Shown: positions 22,607-34,466 of the stretch, piece after piece
Layout: every line of letters begins with the position of its first letter
Position numbering within the stretch: the first letter of the stretch is position 1
DNA from: Rhizomys pruinosus
Lineage: Eukaryota; Chordata; Mammalia; Rodentia; Spalacidae
Assembly (NCBI GenBank): GCA_009823505.1
Contig: VZQC01013731.1
Span: 679,319-743,318 of the forward strand
Reading direction: 5' to 3'
DNA length: 64,000 bases
The notes under the pieces: generated by a model
What the model was told of the DNA's origin: nothing
Database searches by the model: none
What the model saw: the letters and a program-made list of their open reading frames with translations, nothing else
Position numbers and translations under genes: made by a program

Positions 22607-24299
22607 AGAATTCAGAGATAGAATGACCTCATCATCATCATATTTCTCCTTGTTCTATGGGGGGAGGTAAGAAAGTCTCTCGTATTAAAACCTGCGGCAC
22701 CTAGAAGGTAAGTTTCGTTAGGACTCATTATAAATAGTTGTTACAAGTAGGATCCACAGAGGGGTTTGATGTTTGTAGCAATCTGAGGCTTTTCTTCCTT
22801 TCATTGTTCAGACGGGCCAACCTTTCTGCTGGCACTTTCTGGTACATCCTACTCAATGCAAAGCTGTATTTTTCCTTTCTCAGCCATTAAGTTGGTGACA
22901 TTTTGACCTGCTGGAACATACAAATCTTCCCGTAGTTAGTTTTAAGATTTGAATTGCAAGGTTCCTCCAACTGTAAAATGGAGCCAACTGTTATAGAGGC
23001 AATCTCTTATAAAACTGGTAAAACTGCCTTCTTTAATTGACTAATAGACATAGGAACTGTGAAAAGGATTATTCTCTGTTTAGAACCAAATATAATACTA
23101 AAGTCCTTAAGCTATGCACTTAAGCAAAATATATTAATACAGGAGCTCTGACATCAGCAATGGATTATTCTACCAAGGAGATGTTGGCCAGGGGTTCCAA
23201 GCCCCCCCAAAAGGTAAAGGATCCTTGCCTCCAAACTGGGATACCTGCAAGAAGAAAGGCGTTAAGGCCCTCCTGTCAAAGACCTGATGTAAACATGGGA
23301 AAGATGTATTGAGACCACACTTGCAAGTGTACAGATGGTCTCTGGAATACCAGAGAGTGTTACCAAAGGCCACTAAACCAATAAAGCACATATAGGTCTC
23401 TTTGAGTCAAGCAAGACTCCTCCGTCAGCAGCAGCTACACCTCACCTGCCTGGAAATACTGTGCAGCAGTGGCAGCCATATGCCTGTATATTCCAAATCT
23501 AATTGGCTATTAGCTCTCTCCTTGGAGGAATAACCCATGGCTGATGCCACAAGCTTACATCCTCTAGCGGTTAGGAGATGTTATAAGCCACAGTAAGACC
23601 CTGTCATATTTAACAGAAAAAAAATGTAATTCATGGATTAACATACCATCCAAACATCTGTGTCTATACCAAAGTAACCTACCATAACAATTAGTACTGT
23701 TTAAATACCTATATATCTAATTTCTTGTGCTTCATTAGTAGGATTGAAAGGTTATTCCTGGACAAACTGTCATCCCATGAAAGGAAACAGCCAGAATTGA
23801 CCAGAGTCCAAGACAACAGCTCCAGAGAAAGTAAACTGTTTTGCTTCTCATCCACCTGTGCCCATTTTCTAAGCCTAGGGAACAATCTGCGGAAGAGGGG
23901 TGTGGTAGAATGTAAGGGCTGCAATTGGGGTGAATGGTGAAACTACAACAATATAGTCTGGACACTCATTTGATCAACCTGATTGAACATACAAGCCCCC
24001 CCTGCTGGATGGTGGGACCCATGAGCTGTGTGGGTTTGGGCACAATGGCTTGCAAATTGGTTTTACATGAAGGATGCTTGTACTCATAAATTATCACTTA
24101 TTGTTAAAAAATGAAAAAAAGAAACAGAGAAAGATGCAGGAAAGTTATGGCAGAATACATGATCTGGGATGGGTGAGGTGGGGTGGGGTGGGGGGAAGGG
24201 AAAGGGAAATATGCCTGAACTGAATTGGAAAATGATGTATGAAATACACAAAGCATCAATAAAAAATGAAAATTAAAAAAAAAGAATTCAGAGATAGAA
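22607..24299 (+). mobile_element. Retrotransposed 1.66-kb insert (L1-like 3' end) with 17-bp target-site duplication
   Basis: Perfect direct repeats agaattcagagatagaa lie at 22607-22623 and 24283-24299, enclosing 22624-24282. The insert ends aagcatcaataaaaaatgaa plus an A run. Its last 170 bases resemble the L1 3' UTRs at 30.5-31.2 kb (agaaagatgcaggaaag, a G-rich block, tgatgtatgaaataca). I did not recognise the upstream 1.4 kb; it could be L1 3' sequence or another transcript mobilised by L1. No long open frame. Confidence 0.85.
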
Positions 24300-24440
24300 A
24301 GACAAAGTATGAATCCCAGTTCTCAAGGAGTAAGCTTAGGCAAAACATTTTACCTTTCAGAGCCTCAGTTTTCCTGTCAGTCAAATGGGGTCACAGTACC
24401 CACTAAGCCAGCATAATAAAAAGATATCCAAGTGATACAG
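24300..24440 (+). mobile_element. MIR remnant
   Basis: Sense MIR: gtatgaatcccagttctc, acattttacctttcagagcc, tcagttttcctgtcagtcaa, atggggtcacagtaccc. Confidence 0.65.
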
Positions 24441-24566
24441 AGGAGGGACAACTAGCCTAGCTCCTTTCCTTAACAAGGGATAGAATATTCTAGAAGAGAA
24501 AAATGCAAGAAAAGTTCCAAATCAATTCCTCCATTTCAAAGAGCTGTCAATAGTTCTACTGGCAAA

Positions 24567-24790
24567 GCAAGGATCCACCAACTTTTCTGTGAAGGGCAGA
24601 CTGTAACTATTCCCACCTTGGGTGCTGTATACTCTATACCCCAACTGAGCCATGCTGCCACTATTGCACAGATTGGCCAACACTAATTTGTAAATGACCA
24701 CTACGGCCGTGTTCCAATAAAACTTTATTTACAATAAACAGCAGGTGGCATACTGTATCTGCCCATACACTGTATCTGCCCACCCCAGCT
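24567..24790 (+). mobile_element. hAT-Charlie-like (MER-type) DNA transposon relic
   Basis: ccaacttttctgtgaagggc, gtgctgtatactctatac, ccgtgttccaataaaacttt and atttacaataaacagcagg follow a common mammalian non-autonomous hAT element. A small tgtatctgcccatacac duplication is near its end. Confidence 0.55.
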
Positions 24791-24949
24791 TTAGTAAGTT
24801 CAGAGCTGGTAAATGGCATGCCCCTTCAGCTAACCTCCTGTCTACCAGCACCTTCTAAGAAATTCACTGCATGAGAGAGGCAGAGACCAGGCAAATTACC
24901 AGAATCCCCCTCCCCTCCTGCCTTGAAGAACTGGAGATTTAGATTTATG

Positions 24950-25530
24950 GCCTTGACAATTTGTTTCACATAATTCTGTCAGTAATTACACCAACTTCCA
25001 CTAGCAGCTATTAGGTAAATGATTTGGCTCTTTCCCCTGAGTAATATTTCCCCCACTGAAATAAATGGAGGGTGTCTTTCTCTCCCATAAGCTAAGCATA
25101 TTATTTGCCTCATCACACAAGGCAAGAGCAGTAGCTCCCAGCTATTAGTCTATCATGGCAGCAATCAGACGGCTAGGAGCCAGAAGTAATTTACAACAGG
25201 GAAGTAAACAGGGCCACAGATAAATAAATAAGAGGACTGGGCCGGTCTGCGGCCTGAAAAGATTAAGTAATGAGAGTATCTATTGAGAGATTTAGTGCTA
25301 AGTGAGCTAGGACCAAAGCAGCCTCCCGTGGAGGAATCAAATTATATCATTGGAAAGAGATCTTATTGAAGTCCCTTCATGCTGAGCAGGGAAATCAGCA
25401 CTTCTGGGGGAGGAAGGGCTGCTATCATTAGCATAGCACTTTGGGACTCCACACACAGGTCTGGCTAATTAGCTGCAGGCAAAGGAGTTATATATGGACC
25501 CTGCCCACCAGGAAAACCTGGTCAGTTCCA
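24950..25530. promoter_or_regulatory. Candidate conserved non-coding (enhancer-like) segment
   Basis: A repeat-free, AT-rich stretch with many homeodomain-type TAAT cores: cagtaattacacc, agaagtaatttac, gattaagtaatgag, tatcattagcat, ggctaattagctgc. There is no coding frame or transposon. Conservation was not tested, so this is a suggestion only. Confidence 0.25.
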
Positions 25531-25536
25531 GAGTTC

Positions 25537-25619
25537 CACAGTGGTGACTTATACAGGCCTGTGGAGCTGCCATCTTTCCCACGACTATGTCAAAAGTCCG
25601 GGGAATCTGTTTGGTTTCC
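25537..25619 (+). repeat. Unidentified repeat, copy 2 (83 bp)
   Basis: Partner of 22055-22137: cacagtggtgacttatacag to ggaatctgtttggtttcc, no gaps, ten mismatches. Confidence 0.85.
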
Positions 25620-25652
25620 ATACAGGAAACTTTTTCTTGAATGCACAGACGC

Positions 25653-25905
25653 TTTTTTTTTTTTTTTTTTTTTTATTTCTTGTATGTGTATGAATGTACT
25701 GTCTGCATGCAAGTCTGTGCACCCGTGTCGTGCAATGCCACGGAGGTCAGAAGAGGGTGTCGGATTCCCCTGGAACTGGACTGGAGTTCTCCTGGAATTG
25801 GAGTTTCAGATGGTTCTCAGCCGCCATGTGGGTGCTGTGGATTGAACCCGGGTCCTCTGCAAGAGTGGTCGGCGCTCTTAACCGCTAGGCCATCTCTCCA
25901 GCCCC
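25653..25905 (-). mobile_element. B2 SINE, young subfamily with internal duplication
   Basis: Reversed B2 with the doubled segment, plus a further 5-bp duplication (ctggactggag). CpGs retained (ggtcggcgctc, accgctagg); 5' tail is a 20-base T run. Confidence 0.95.
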
Positions 25906-26994
25906 CGCTTTTAAAGGAGGAAGCAACCAGCTAGGATGGTGAGATCCTCCTGCTGCTGATTCAAAACTGCCTGTAGCTTTGGCCCACTTAGGATTCCTGG
26001 AGGTGGGCTGGCCCACCTATCAGGGCTTGTCATCTCTTTGAAGACTATAGGCTCTGGGAAGTGCTCTCCATGACAACTTGACCTTAAGAAGAAGGCCTCT
26101 TCTCATCCCTTCTTTGGATGGTCCCACCCTTCTCCAACACCATGGAACTGTTGGGGACTCAGCCCCTCAGCTTATTTCTAATCACCTATCTTTCAGATTC
26201 TTTCTTTGGAACAGCTCTCCTGTGAGGATGGCCCTTTGAGCTCATCATCACGTGAACCATGTGGAGGTGATCAATGCTTTCAAAGAACCAACAAAAAGCC
26301 CTTTATGGATAAGAATGGTGAATTCCTGGTTTCCCCAGCAAATCTCTAGCATTCACAGATAATTAAGTGGTTTATAAAGAGTATAAACAAATTTCTCTCA
26401 GATATGAAGGCTCCTCAGATTCAATGCCTGAATCAATCTTAAAAGATAGCTAGCTCTTCCTCCAGCCAGCCTGACCCCAGGCAAACATCAATCCTTCAAG
26501 CTTTTAAACTAACACTCCTTCTCCCATGGTTTCCTGAGGACTTAACAAGAACTCGTGGCTAAGGCAGGCAAGTACCTGGGTGCTGTGTCTGCAGCCCCAG
26601 ACCAGAAACCTGAACGCTGGAGACTTTGGGTCCCCTACTGCTGCGGGAGTCAGTTTTTACCAATGCAAAATGAGAACACTGGCCTAAAGTTCCAGAAGGA
26701 GCGAGTCAACTCTGACAGTTGATAAAGATGACTTCCTGCCCCATAAGGAGCTGTGGTAGAGACAGGGGCTCACACAGAGCTGAGCACAGAACAGAGTCCC
26801 ATGATAAGCCAGCAAAAGAGGAAACCAAACTTGAGATGTACCCCATCCTCTGAAGGCTCCTGCTTTCTTCCTTTCCTAGGCTGAATCTGTTCCTTTAGCA
26901 CACTCCTGGCCACACATACTTCGTTGTTATTTTTTCTCCCACCCCACCCTCTGCCTTACTTCAAGTCCTCTTCCTTTGTTTCCCCCTTGCTCTG
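25906..26994. other. Intronic sequence, nothing recognised
   Basis: Unique sequence without exon, RNA gene or recognised transposon. Confidence 0.45.
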
Positions 26995-27242
26995 TTTTTT
27001 TTTAATTTTTATTTATGTATTTTTATGTGTATGAGTGTACTGTCTGCATGTAGGTCTGTGCACCCGTGTCGTGCAATGCCACGGAGGTCAGAAGAGGGTG
27101 TCAGATTCCCCTGGAACTGGAGTTCTCCTGGAATTGGAGTTACAGACGGTTCTCAGCCACCATGTGGGTGCTGGGGATCGAACCCGGGTCCTCTGCGAGA
27201 GCAGTCGGTGCTCTTAACCGCTAGGCCATCTCTCCAGCTCCC
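26995..27242 (-). mobile_element. B2 SINE, young subfamily with internal duplication
   Basis: Reversed B2: tgtgcacccgtgtcgtgcaa, the doubled ggagttctcctggaattgga, ggggatcgaacccgggtcct, gccatctctccagctcc. Confidence 0.95.
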
Positions 27243-28391
27243 CCTTTGCTCTTTTAAATGACTATGATCTTAATGGAAAGACATCTCTCTTCTTGTGACA
27301 TGACATTAAAGATGGCGACGGTGATGGTGACTGTATCAAGTTGCCCACAGAGCAGCACCTCTCATTAACATGAGACAATGAAGAGAGAGTCCCCAAAGGC
27401 CACAATCTGCAGTGCAGTGTGAGAAACAGGCCATGGCTGAGTGATGGTGGGTTTCTAGGGAGAAAAAATAGCAGACAGGGAGAAGAGCACCAAATGGTAG
27501 GTTAGTGTTTCAGTTTATACAGCGCCACACCAGAGTCTCAAAGAGAGTTAGTTTGGAAAACATTAATATTTTGATGTCCCAGCGTGGTTCTGGTTCAGTT
27601 ATTTTAGAAGATATGGTTCATTTCAGCTCTGGACTAATTTACCAGATGTCTTTCAAACAATCGCTGGTTTAGATCCTAGATCAAGAGAAAAGTAATTTGG
27701 AAGTTTAGACCAGTGTTCAGTAAATTAGTATGATCTAGCCTTTATTTTCCTTTTCTTTTTTTCCCCAGAAGAGGGTTTAGTTTTATTTTGAGTCCCTACT
27801 GGTTGTTGTTGTTGTTGTTTTTTAAGCCTTCACTGAGCAGAGGCTTCCAATAACTAGACAATCCCTTTCAAAGTCCATTAGAAGTAAAAAAAAAAAAAAA
27901 AAAAAAAAAAATAGAAATCAATGAGACCTGGAGATGAAGCCAACACAATTTATCTTTTCACTTCAATGTATTACAGAATATTATTCCCAGACCTTTGAAA
28001 TCAGCATCAAAACCAGCATTCTTCTCTTTAGCTGTCAGTGTCAGGCACTGGCTCACATCTACCAGAGGAGGATCCTAGCACGGGCTGTTTCTCTCTGTAG
28101 GGGTCTTGAGACTCACTGTTCGAGTATAAAATCATACCTGCTGTGTTACTTTATCCTCATCCTTCTATGTGCTTACATGTGCTTAACATGTGCTAGTACG
28201 TGTTCATGGCACACCTCCATGTCTGCATGTGTATGTAGTGGGCACACATGTGCATACAACTCTTAATGAGTCAACTGTGGTTTGTTCAGAGCAATGAATA
28301 AAGAGCTCTGATTTGCAGTAGAAAGTGCCTCTGACCACACAGTGAGAAAAGAAAGTCAGTTTTGAAGAGACCAGGTTTCTTTTCTCATTAT
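27243..28391. other. Intronic sequence with a 26-base poly-A run
   Basis: Poly-A at 27886-27911 and a (TTG)n stretch near 27801. No exon or known element recognised. Confidence 0.45.
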
Positions 28392-29010
28392 CTCATTTCT
28401 AGAGTATTTATCCAATATGTCCCATGTGCTAGATGGTGGGGAGGTGACTGCAGAATCAGCAAGACAGACAACATCCCTGTCTCCAGGAAAGTTACATGCT
28501 ATTTTGGGTAACATAGTAGAAAGTAAACAAAGGGGTCCAAGGGCTCAGGGTGCAGTGCTATGAAGAAAAAACCAATCAGGAACGATTTATAGACAGTGTC
28601 CAGTAACAGAAAAGCCCACCCCACGACATGCCAAGCGTGACCCAGGAAGGGATTTCTGAGGAAGTAAGGTTGATGCCAGGATGAGAATTTCAAAGACTGG
28701 ACCATGCTGACAACTAGAATGTTCCAGGCAAAAGGAACCAAATGCCAAGAGGAAAACAGCCATGCTAGCAACAGAAAGAGGCCCATGAAGCCGCATCGTG
28801 ATGGAGAGTGGCTGGAGGTGGCACCAGGAAGAGGAACAGGGCCAGGTGATAGGACTGTGGAGCTCGAGGGGACCAGCCAAAGGCATGGGATGCTTAATTT
28901 GGGGTGTGAGGAGGTCTGATCTGCCAGAAAATGATGATGGTGGCTTCAATGGATGGGATGGCAAAGGAACAGGAGAAGAAGCAGGTCTAGTGGAGGACCT
29001 TGTTACATCC
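28392..29010 (+). mobile_element. L2 LINE remnant
   Basis: Sense L2 motifs in order: cccatgtgctagatggtgg, agcaagacagacaacatccc, gcagtgctatgaagaaaa, gaatgttccaggcaaaagg, agtggctggaggtggcacc. The 213-codon open frame at 28587-29228 (minus) overlaps it and is not a gene. Confidence 0.7.
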
Positions 29011-29739
29011 CATGCAGAAAGGTGGTTCTGAGGTGGTGGAAGCTGATGGACAAACTGGGAATGCGTGCTAAAGGCAGAGCTGACAGTTTCCCAACCCCAC
29101 ACCCTCATGCCAGGGACTGTCCACTGGGAGAAACGAGTCATGTGCTCCCAGGGCAGCCCTGCCTTTCCCTGCTTTCTGATGCTTTCCAGCCTCATTAGGT
29201 CTAATGATCTCCCATCCTTCACTCTCATTTAAATAAAGGAAGTGCCTTGCAAAGGGAAAAGGGTCTGCAGAGAGCACCATTAGCAATGAAAGCCATAATG
29301 ACTATTTCCTAAGATAATTTTGTTCAGTGCCTGAGCCCCTAGGATCTGGTGGCTGACAATGCTCTGGCTTGAGTTCTAAAATAGAATGGAAGTCCCTGAA
29401 GGTCTTGAATAGAAGAAACATGACCCATGCACGTCTCTTACAGAGAAAAGCGAGGCTCTCTCCAGAGACTGGAAAACTGTAAAATTCACTGTCTCCAACA
29501 TAGACCCGCTACCACCTCTATATACCACAAACACCAATTATAAGCCAAGAAGACAAAGTGCCTCCCTCTAGCATCTCACAGCTGCCTTCCACAACTCTGG
29601 TATCTCAGCACAACTCTGCCCAGTAACTGGAGCGATGTCAACGGTGTTTTGCACTAAAGTGAAATTGCATCTATGTTTTGGTTCAGAGCCTGGAAAGGAA
29701 TGTCATTTATCCATCTGTGCTTCTCCAACAGAGACAAAG

Positions 29740-30115
29740 TTTTGTCTGTGTTTGGTGTGGTATGGTGCATGCCTGTGTACTGCATAGTGTGACATGTGTC
29801 TGGGAATGGTGTGGTATGATATGTGTGTTGCAAGGTATGGTCTAGTATAAGTTTAGGTGTGGCATGATGTGTTCTACATATATGTACGTGCTACAAAATG
29901 TAGAGAAGGGTGGTGTGACACATGTATGTGTGTGGTATGATATGATATATGCATGGGTGTAGTGTTTGTGGGGTTTGGTATATGGTGAAGAGTTTGCTAT
30001 GTGTATGGTGTAGTAAGATATGGGTACAGTGAGGTATGACATGCTTATATACATGTGCTATGTGTATAGCCATGGTTCTATATAGTATGCATACCAGCCT
30101 ACTGTGACAAGCTAC
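29740..30115 (+). repeat. Cryptically simple GTATGGT/TGTG-rich region
   Basis: About 375 bases built from variants of tgtggtatgatatgtgtg and gtatggtgtagtaagata. No fixed period is clear; it looks like decayed microsatellite or minisatellite sequence. Frames on the minus strand here (29842-30121) are artefacts. Confidence 0.75.
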
Positions 30116-30131
30116 ATGCAAATGTATTTTT

Positions 30132-30371
30132 TAATTAATTTTATTTATTTCTGTATGTGTATGAATGTACTGTCTGCATGCAAGTTTGTGCACCCATGTC
30201 ATGCAATGCCGCGGAGGTCAGAAGAGGGTGTCGAATTCCCCTGGAACTGGAGTTCTCCTGGAATTGGAGCTTCGGATGGTTCTCGGCCACCATGTAGGTG
30301 CTGGGGATCAAACCCGGGTCCTCTGTAAGAGCAATTGGTGCTCTTAACCACTAGGCCATCTCTCCAGCCCC
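30132..30371 (-). mobile_element. B2 SINE, young subfamily with internal duplication
   Basis: Reversed B2 with doubled segment. Flanks gcaaatgtattttt (30118) and gcaaatgcattttt (30372) form a 14-bp target-site duplication with one mismatch. Confidence 0.95.
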
Positions 30372-30499
30372 GCAAATGCATTTTTAAAAGAGGAGTAAGG
30401 CATAGAGACACAGCAACATGATTACTGTAGTTAGTTGCATACAACACTACTGTCAAATTGTGAATCCCTAAACATGTTTGGAATTAACCTATAGTTTAT

Positions 30500-30800
30500 T
30501 CTCAGACATCATAATTTTGGTATATGTGTGGAGTGTATATACACATAAGTTGAAGTGATACAAATTGGAAGGAACAACTACAAAAAAAAAACAACCGAGT
30601 GAAAGAACCGACTGAACCAGTAAACTTCTGCCCAAAACAGTAAACTTTTGCACCAAAAAAATTTTTTAAAGACAGAGAAAAAGATACAAGACATTTATGA
30701 CAGAATGCATGAACTCCCATGGGAAGGGGGACAAGGAAGGGGTATAAGCTTGATTAAGACATGTTGTATGAAAAAAAGACATGTTGTATGAAAAGCATAA
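30500..30800 (+). mobile_element. L1 3'-end fragment, copy 1
   Basis: attggaaggaacaactaca, cagtaaacttctgcccaaaa, agacagagaaaaagataca, tgacagaatgcatgaactcc, then a tail with a 19-bp duplication (aagacatgttgtatgaaaa twice, about 30760-30800). Confidence 0.75.
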
Positions 30801-30837
30801 AACTAAAAAAAAATCATAAGCTGAAGATGCTAAAACC

Positions 30838-31165
30838 TATGATACATGTGGCATGCATATGTGCATATTTTGGAATGATGCATATTGGAAGGAACAACAA
30901 CAACAACAACAGAAAAGACTACGTCAAAGAATTGACTGAAACGGTGAACTTCTACTCGAAACAGTAAACTTCTGCATTGAGAATTTTGAGAGCAACTGAG
31001 AAAAAGATGAAAAGCATGTTTGGGAGAATGCACGAGCTCTGGTGGGGTGGGGGGAGGGAGGGGGAAATGGGTCTAGATTTGATTTGTAATGTAATTTTGT
31101 ATGAAATGCACAGAGCTTCAATAAAACATTGGCTTTGAAAAAAAAAAAAAGGAAAGCATAAAACT
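30838..31165 (+). mobile_element. L1 3'-end fragment, copy 2
   Basis: Parallel to copy 1: attggaaggaacaacaacaa, cagtaaacttctgcattgag, gagaaaaagatgaaaagca, a G-rich block (ggtggggggagggaggggg), agagcttcaataaaacattg and an A tail. The same sequence, reversed, is in the L1 at 17069-18167. Confidence 0.8.
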
Positions 31166-31948
31166 TCAATAAAAACATCGGTGAGTTAGTGTTTCTTTCC
31201 CTGTTGATAATACTGGTCTTCTACTTTAAAAACTTACTGAAGTTGGGTTTCTCTGAGCACCCTGGCCCAGAGCAACCACTTAATCAAGATGGAGGGGAAC
31301 TGGGTCTAAGTTACCATCCACTCTCCTTTAAACCCAATTTTCTTTCTTAGCAGCTAGATAATCTTCTGAAAGCCAAGGTGTTCCCCCTGCATAGAGAAAT
31401 GCTGGCATAATTTTATGTCTAGTTCTAGCAAAAGCTGACTCGCTGACTAAGACTTCACATCCAGAACTCTAGACATACAAGTAGAAGCCAAGACATTGGT
31501 TCCAGACCAGGATGCTCCACCTCATCCACCAGGGAGAGAGCTCTTGTATATACAACAGGCAATGTCAATCAAGAGGAGGTCACACTTCCAAGCAGGCTTC
31601 ATCACCATACAGGGGTGAGGAGGATTACAGAAAGAATGATAGGAAAGAACTGCATATCATGAATTAAACATTAAAATATTATTTTTTAAACCATGAATCA
31701 GAGACCCAGGCCCAGCACAGCAAATCCAGGCAAGAAGCATGAAATTTACTTAAACTTCTCTATTTTTGTTTGGTTTGGACAGTGCTGTGTTATCATAGTT
31801 TTGCTGTTGTTAGTATTGTGTCAACACTTTCGTTACAGGCCTCAATCTCCAGGATTATAAATGAACTGTAAGCCTTACAAATGGAATTTAATGTTCAAAT
31901 CCAGGACTGTGAACCCCTAGAAAACTCAGGAAAAGGCGAGTTTACAGG

Positions 31949-31984
<36 letters not shown>

Positions 31985-33870
31985 TGTGTGTTTGTAAGTG
32001 CATTATGTGTATGTGTATATGCCTTGTGTGTATGCTTTGAAATTATGCTACAATTTGGTGCATCAAATTAAAACTCTATTTGTTCCCAAGAGAGATTCCC
32101 AGACGGTTGAAAATGAGAGCTGATTAGGCTCTTTAGAAATGTTTCTATTGGTGCTGAATATAGTTTGAGAACAATATTTTAAGATTATTAGACTTGGGCA
32201 CATCCAAATCATTCTGATAATGAAAACATGTGTTTGGGGTTAGCCCATATCCAAAGGCTAGTTCTCTGTGTAGAAGGCAGCAGTTTCCAGAGACTTAATT
32301 CCTTGGACGGTCTCTACCTCTTACTGAGAATGAAGATGTCATGGTGTGTGGGAAGGCTGGCTATGGGCTCTTGTTCATAGCAAATAGCACATCCTTTTAT
32401 CTGAGCATTCTTGGGGATGGACACAAAGCCCTCCCTAAATTGGCCAATTCTGCCACATGCCATAGGGCTGACAGCAGCCCTGGTTTGTGCAGAAAGGGCT
32501 CAGCTGTCAGGGTTCCAACTCCAAAGGTGGGTCTCACTCAGCCAAGGAAGTCTGAGAAGGAGCCAGGTGGCGAGAAGCCCACACTCACACCCTCTGGGCT
32601 CTGATTAGACGCTTCTCGCTTCTAAACAGCATCCCAACAACACCCTGGAGTAGCACACATACAGAAGGTATCCAAAACACTCCAGCTGTCCCTGGTCACA
32701 CAGTTGTTTGAGTTCCTGGGAATTGGACAGAAGTACCACCAACAAGGAATTGACAGTTCCAGGTATTGACTTGGTATCTTCTACTCATTTTTGCAAACTC
32801 GCTATTTGCGTATAGAGCAAAATGAATCCACTGGCCTGTGAATGCTTTCAGGTGTGTGAATGAGGAAGTGAGCTGGTTTAACCGTCGGATGCTCAGCCAT
32901 CACCAGCTAAGATCCAGAAGCCCTTACACAGGTAGCACCTTCTACATTCTTCCTTTTTCTGCGGTGACGAGGTTGATTCTAGGGGTTGATCATTATAGGG
33001 ACCACCTCTGGTTTACTGCTGTTTGCCAAAGGTTGTCTTGGCTTCCCTAATGGAAGCTTGTCCCACCTGGGCTCATGGCATGACTTGAGAGTGGCATCCA
33101 CATCTTCAGAAAACCATCTTGGATCTCCCACCAAGTAAACTGGCAGAGCCCCGTACCTTCCAACTAAAGAAAACACTAAATCTATGAAATCACTTAAGCT
33201 ACCCTAACAAAGCAAGGGAGACTCAAAATGTTTTATGCAGCAACCTATAAGAAACTCATTTTGTGGGATGTTTCACATTCCAACCCATGGTTTATTCCCC
33301 CATATATCCCTGCCAGTAATATCAACCAGATGTGGCAAAGAAGTCTGTGCAGAACTGTAAAAATTACAAGCATATTCTGCAATTCCAAAGCACTGTAAAC
33401 TCACAGCTCGCTTTTCTTTCCCTCTTAAAAAAAAAAAAGATTCAAAACAATTTCCAAGTTGGCAGAATGTTCTCTGCCTGATGACTTTAGAAACTCTTCT
33501 GTTGGCCCAAAGGGCTAAAGAGATTAAAAACATAAAACCCAACTCTACCTTTGATAAATTTGAGAGAATCTAGAAAGGCCTACATACTAGTATGTATTTA
33601 AGTCTCTAAAATTTTCTCTTTTAATGTTTCAAGTTATAAGATCTCAGAAGCATATGTTCCTATATGTTTATATAACTGTGGATAGTAAAAAAAATACTGA
33701 ATCATGAAAGTTTCATAGCTCTGTGATTGTTCTGTCTCTCTCAGGTCTGAGCCCTTTAAGGCATATCTCAGCATGGGATGTACATGATAAGGTGGAGAAA
33801 TGAAGCACAGAATTTGGGATCATCATAACCTCTCTTTGTTCCTTGTGGTTCAGATGCATAGGTTTTAACA
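31166..33870. other. Intronic sequence with a (GT)n microsatellite
   Basis: (GT)n at 31951-31991. Otherwise no transposon, exon or RNA gene recognised. The frames at 32341-32608 and 33273-33542 have no domain support. Confidence 0.45.
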
Positions 33871-33872
33871 TC

Positions 33873-33882
33873 TGCACAATGG

Positions 33883-33915
<33 letters not shown>

Positions 33916-34016
33916 CATTGTGTATGTATATATATGTATATATATACATATATATATCCATTGTGCAATATATATATATTATATCCATATATATATATAT
34001 CCATATATATATAGAT
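33873..34016. repeat. (TA)n tract containing a 95-bp inverted repeat
   Basis: tgcacaatggatatatat at 33873 and atatatatccattgtgca ending at 33967 are perfect inverted arms around TA-rich sequence. More TA repeat with tccat follows to 34016. Confidence 0.9.
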
Positions 34017-34466
34017 TGCAGGATTCTTAGGAGGACAGGCGTAGGAATGTAAATGATGTGTATAGCACACAATAGGTACTCATTAGATGTCTGGTTCCTC
34101 TTCTCCAAAAATCTAAAAAAATAATAGGGGTTATCTGAGATGGGTGTTTCATAAGGCATGCCCCACAGGTGACATATACTGAAATAGCCTAGTGTTTCTA
34201 TTTGGAAAGCTAAATTTCCAAGTCCTCTCCAGATCTAATAAGCCAGATACTTTAGGCGCACAGTCTGGGAATCGGCACTAAGCAGGTTCTTTTCTCTTTG
34301 CTAAGTCCGAGCACCAACTGGAGCTCATTTTTGCTCTGCAGAATGTGGCCATGGGCTGGCAGCATGACTTGGTACTTGAGAGTGCAGATTCAGAGGGGCT
34401 GTTACAGACTTGAGTCCAACGTGAACAAGATCTGCAGGAGTTCAGATACATAGTCAAGTTCCAGAA

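Noticed and set aside
28587..29228. 213-codon open frame on the minus strand
   Set aside because: It overlaps an L2 relic lying in the opposite direction, and has no recognisable domain.
33873..33967. microRNA precursor hairpin
   Set aside because: The stem is almost entirely TA microsatellite, without the sequence complexity or mismatch pattern of a miRNA.
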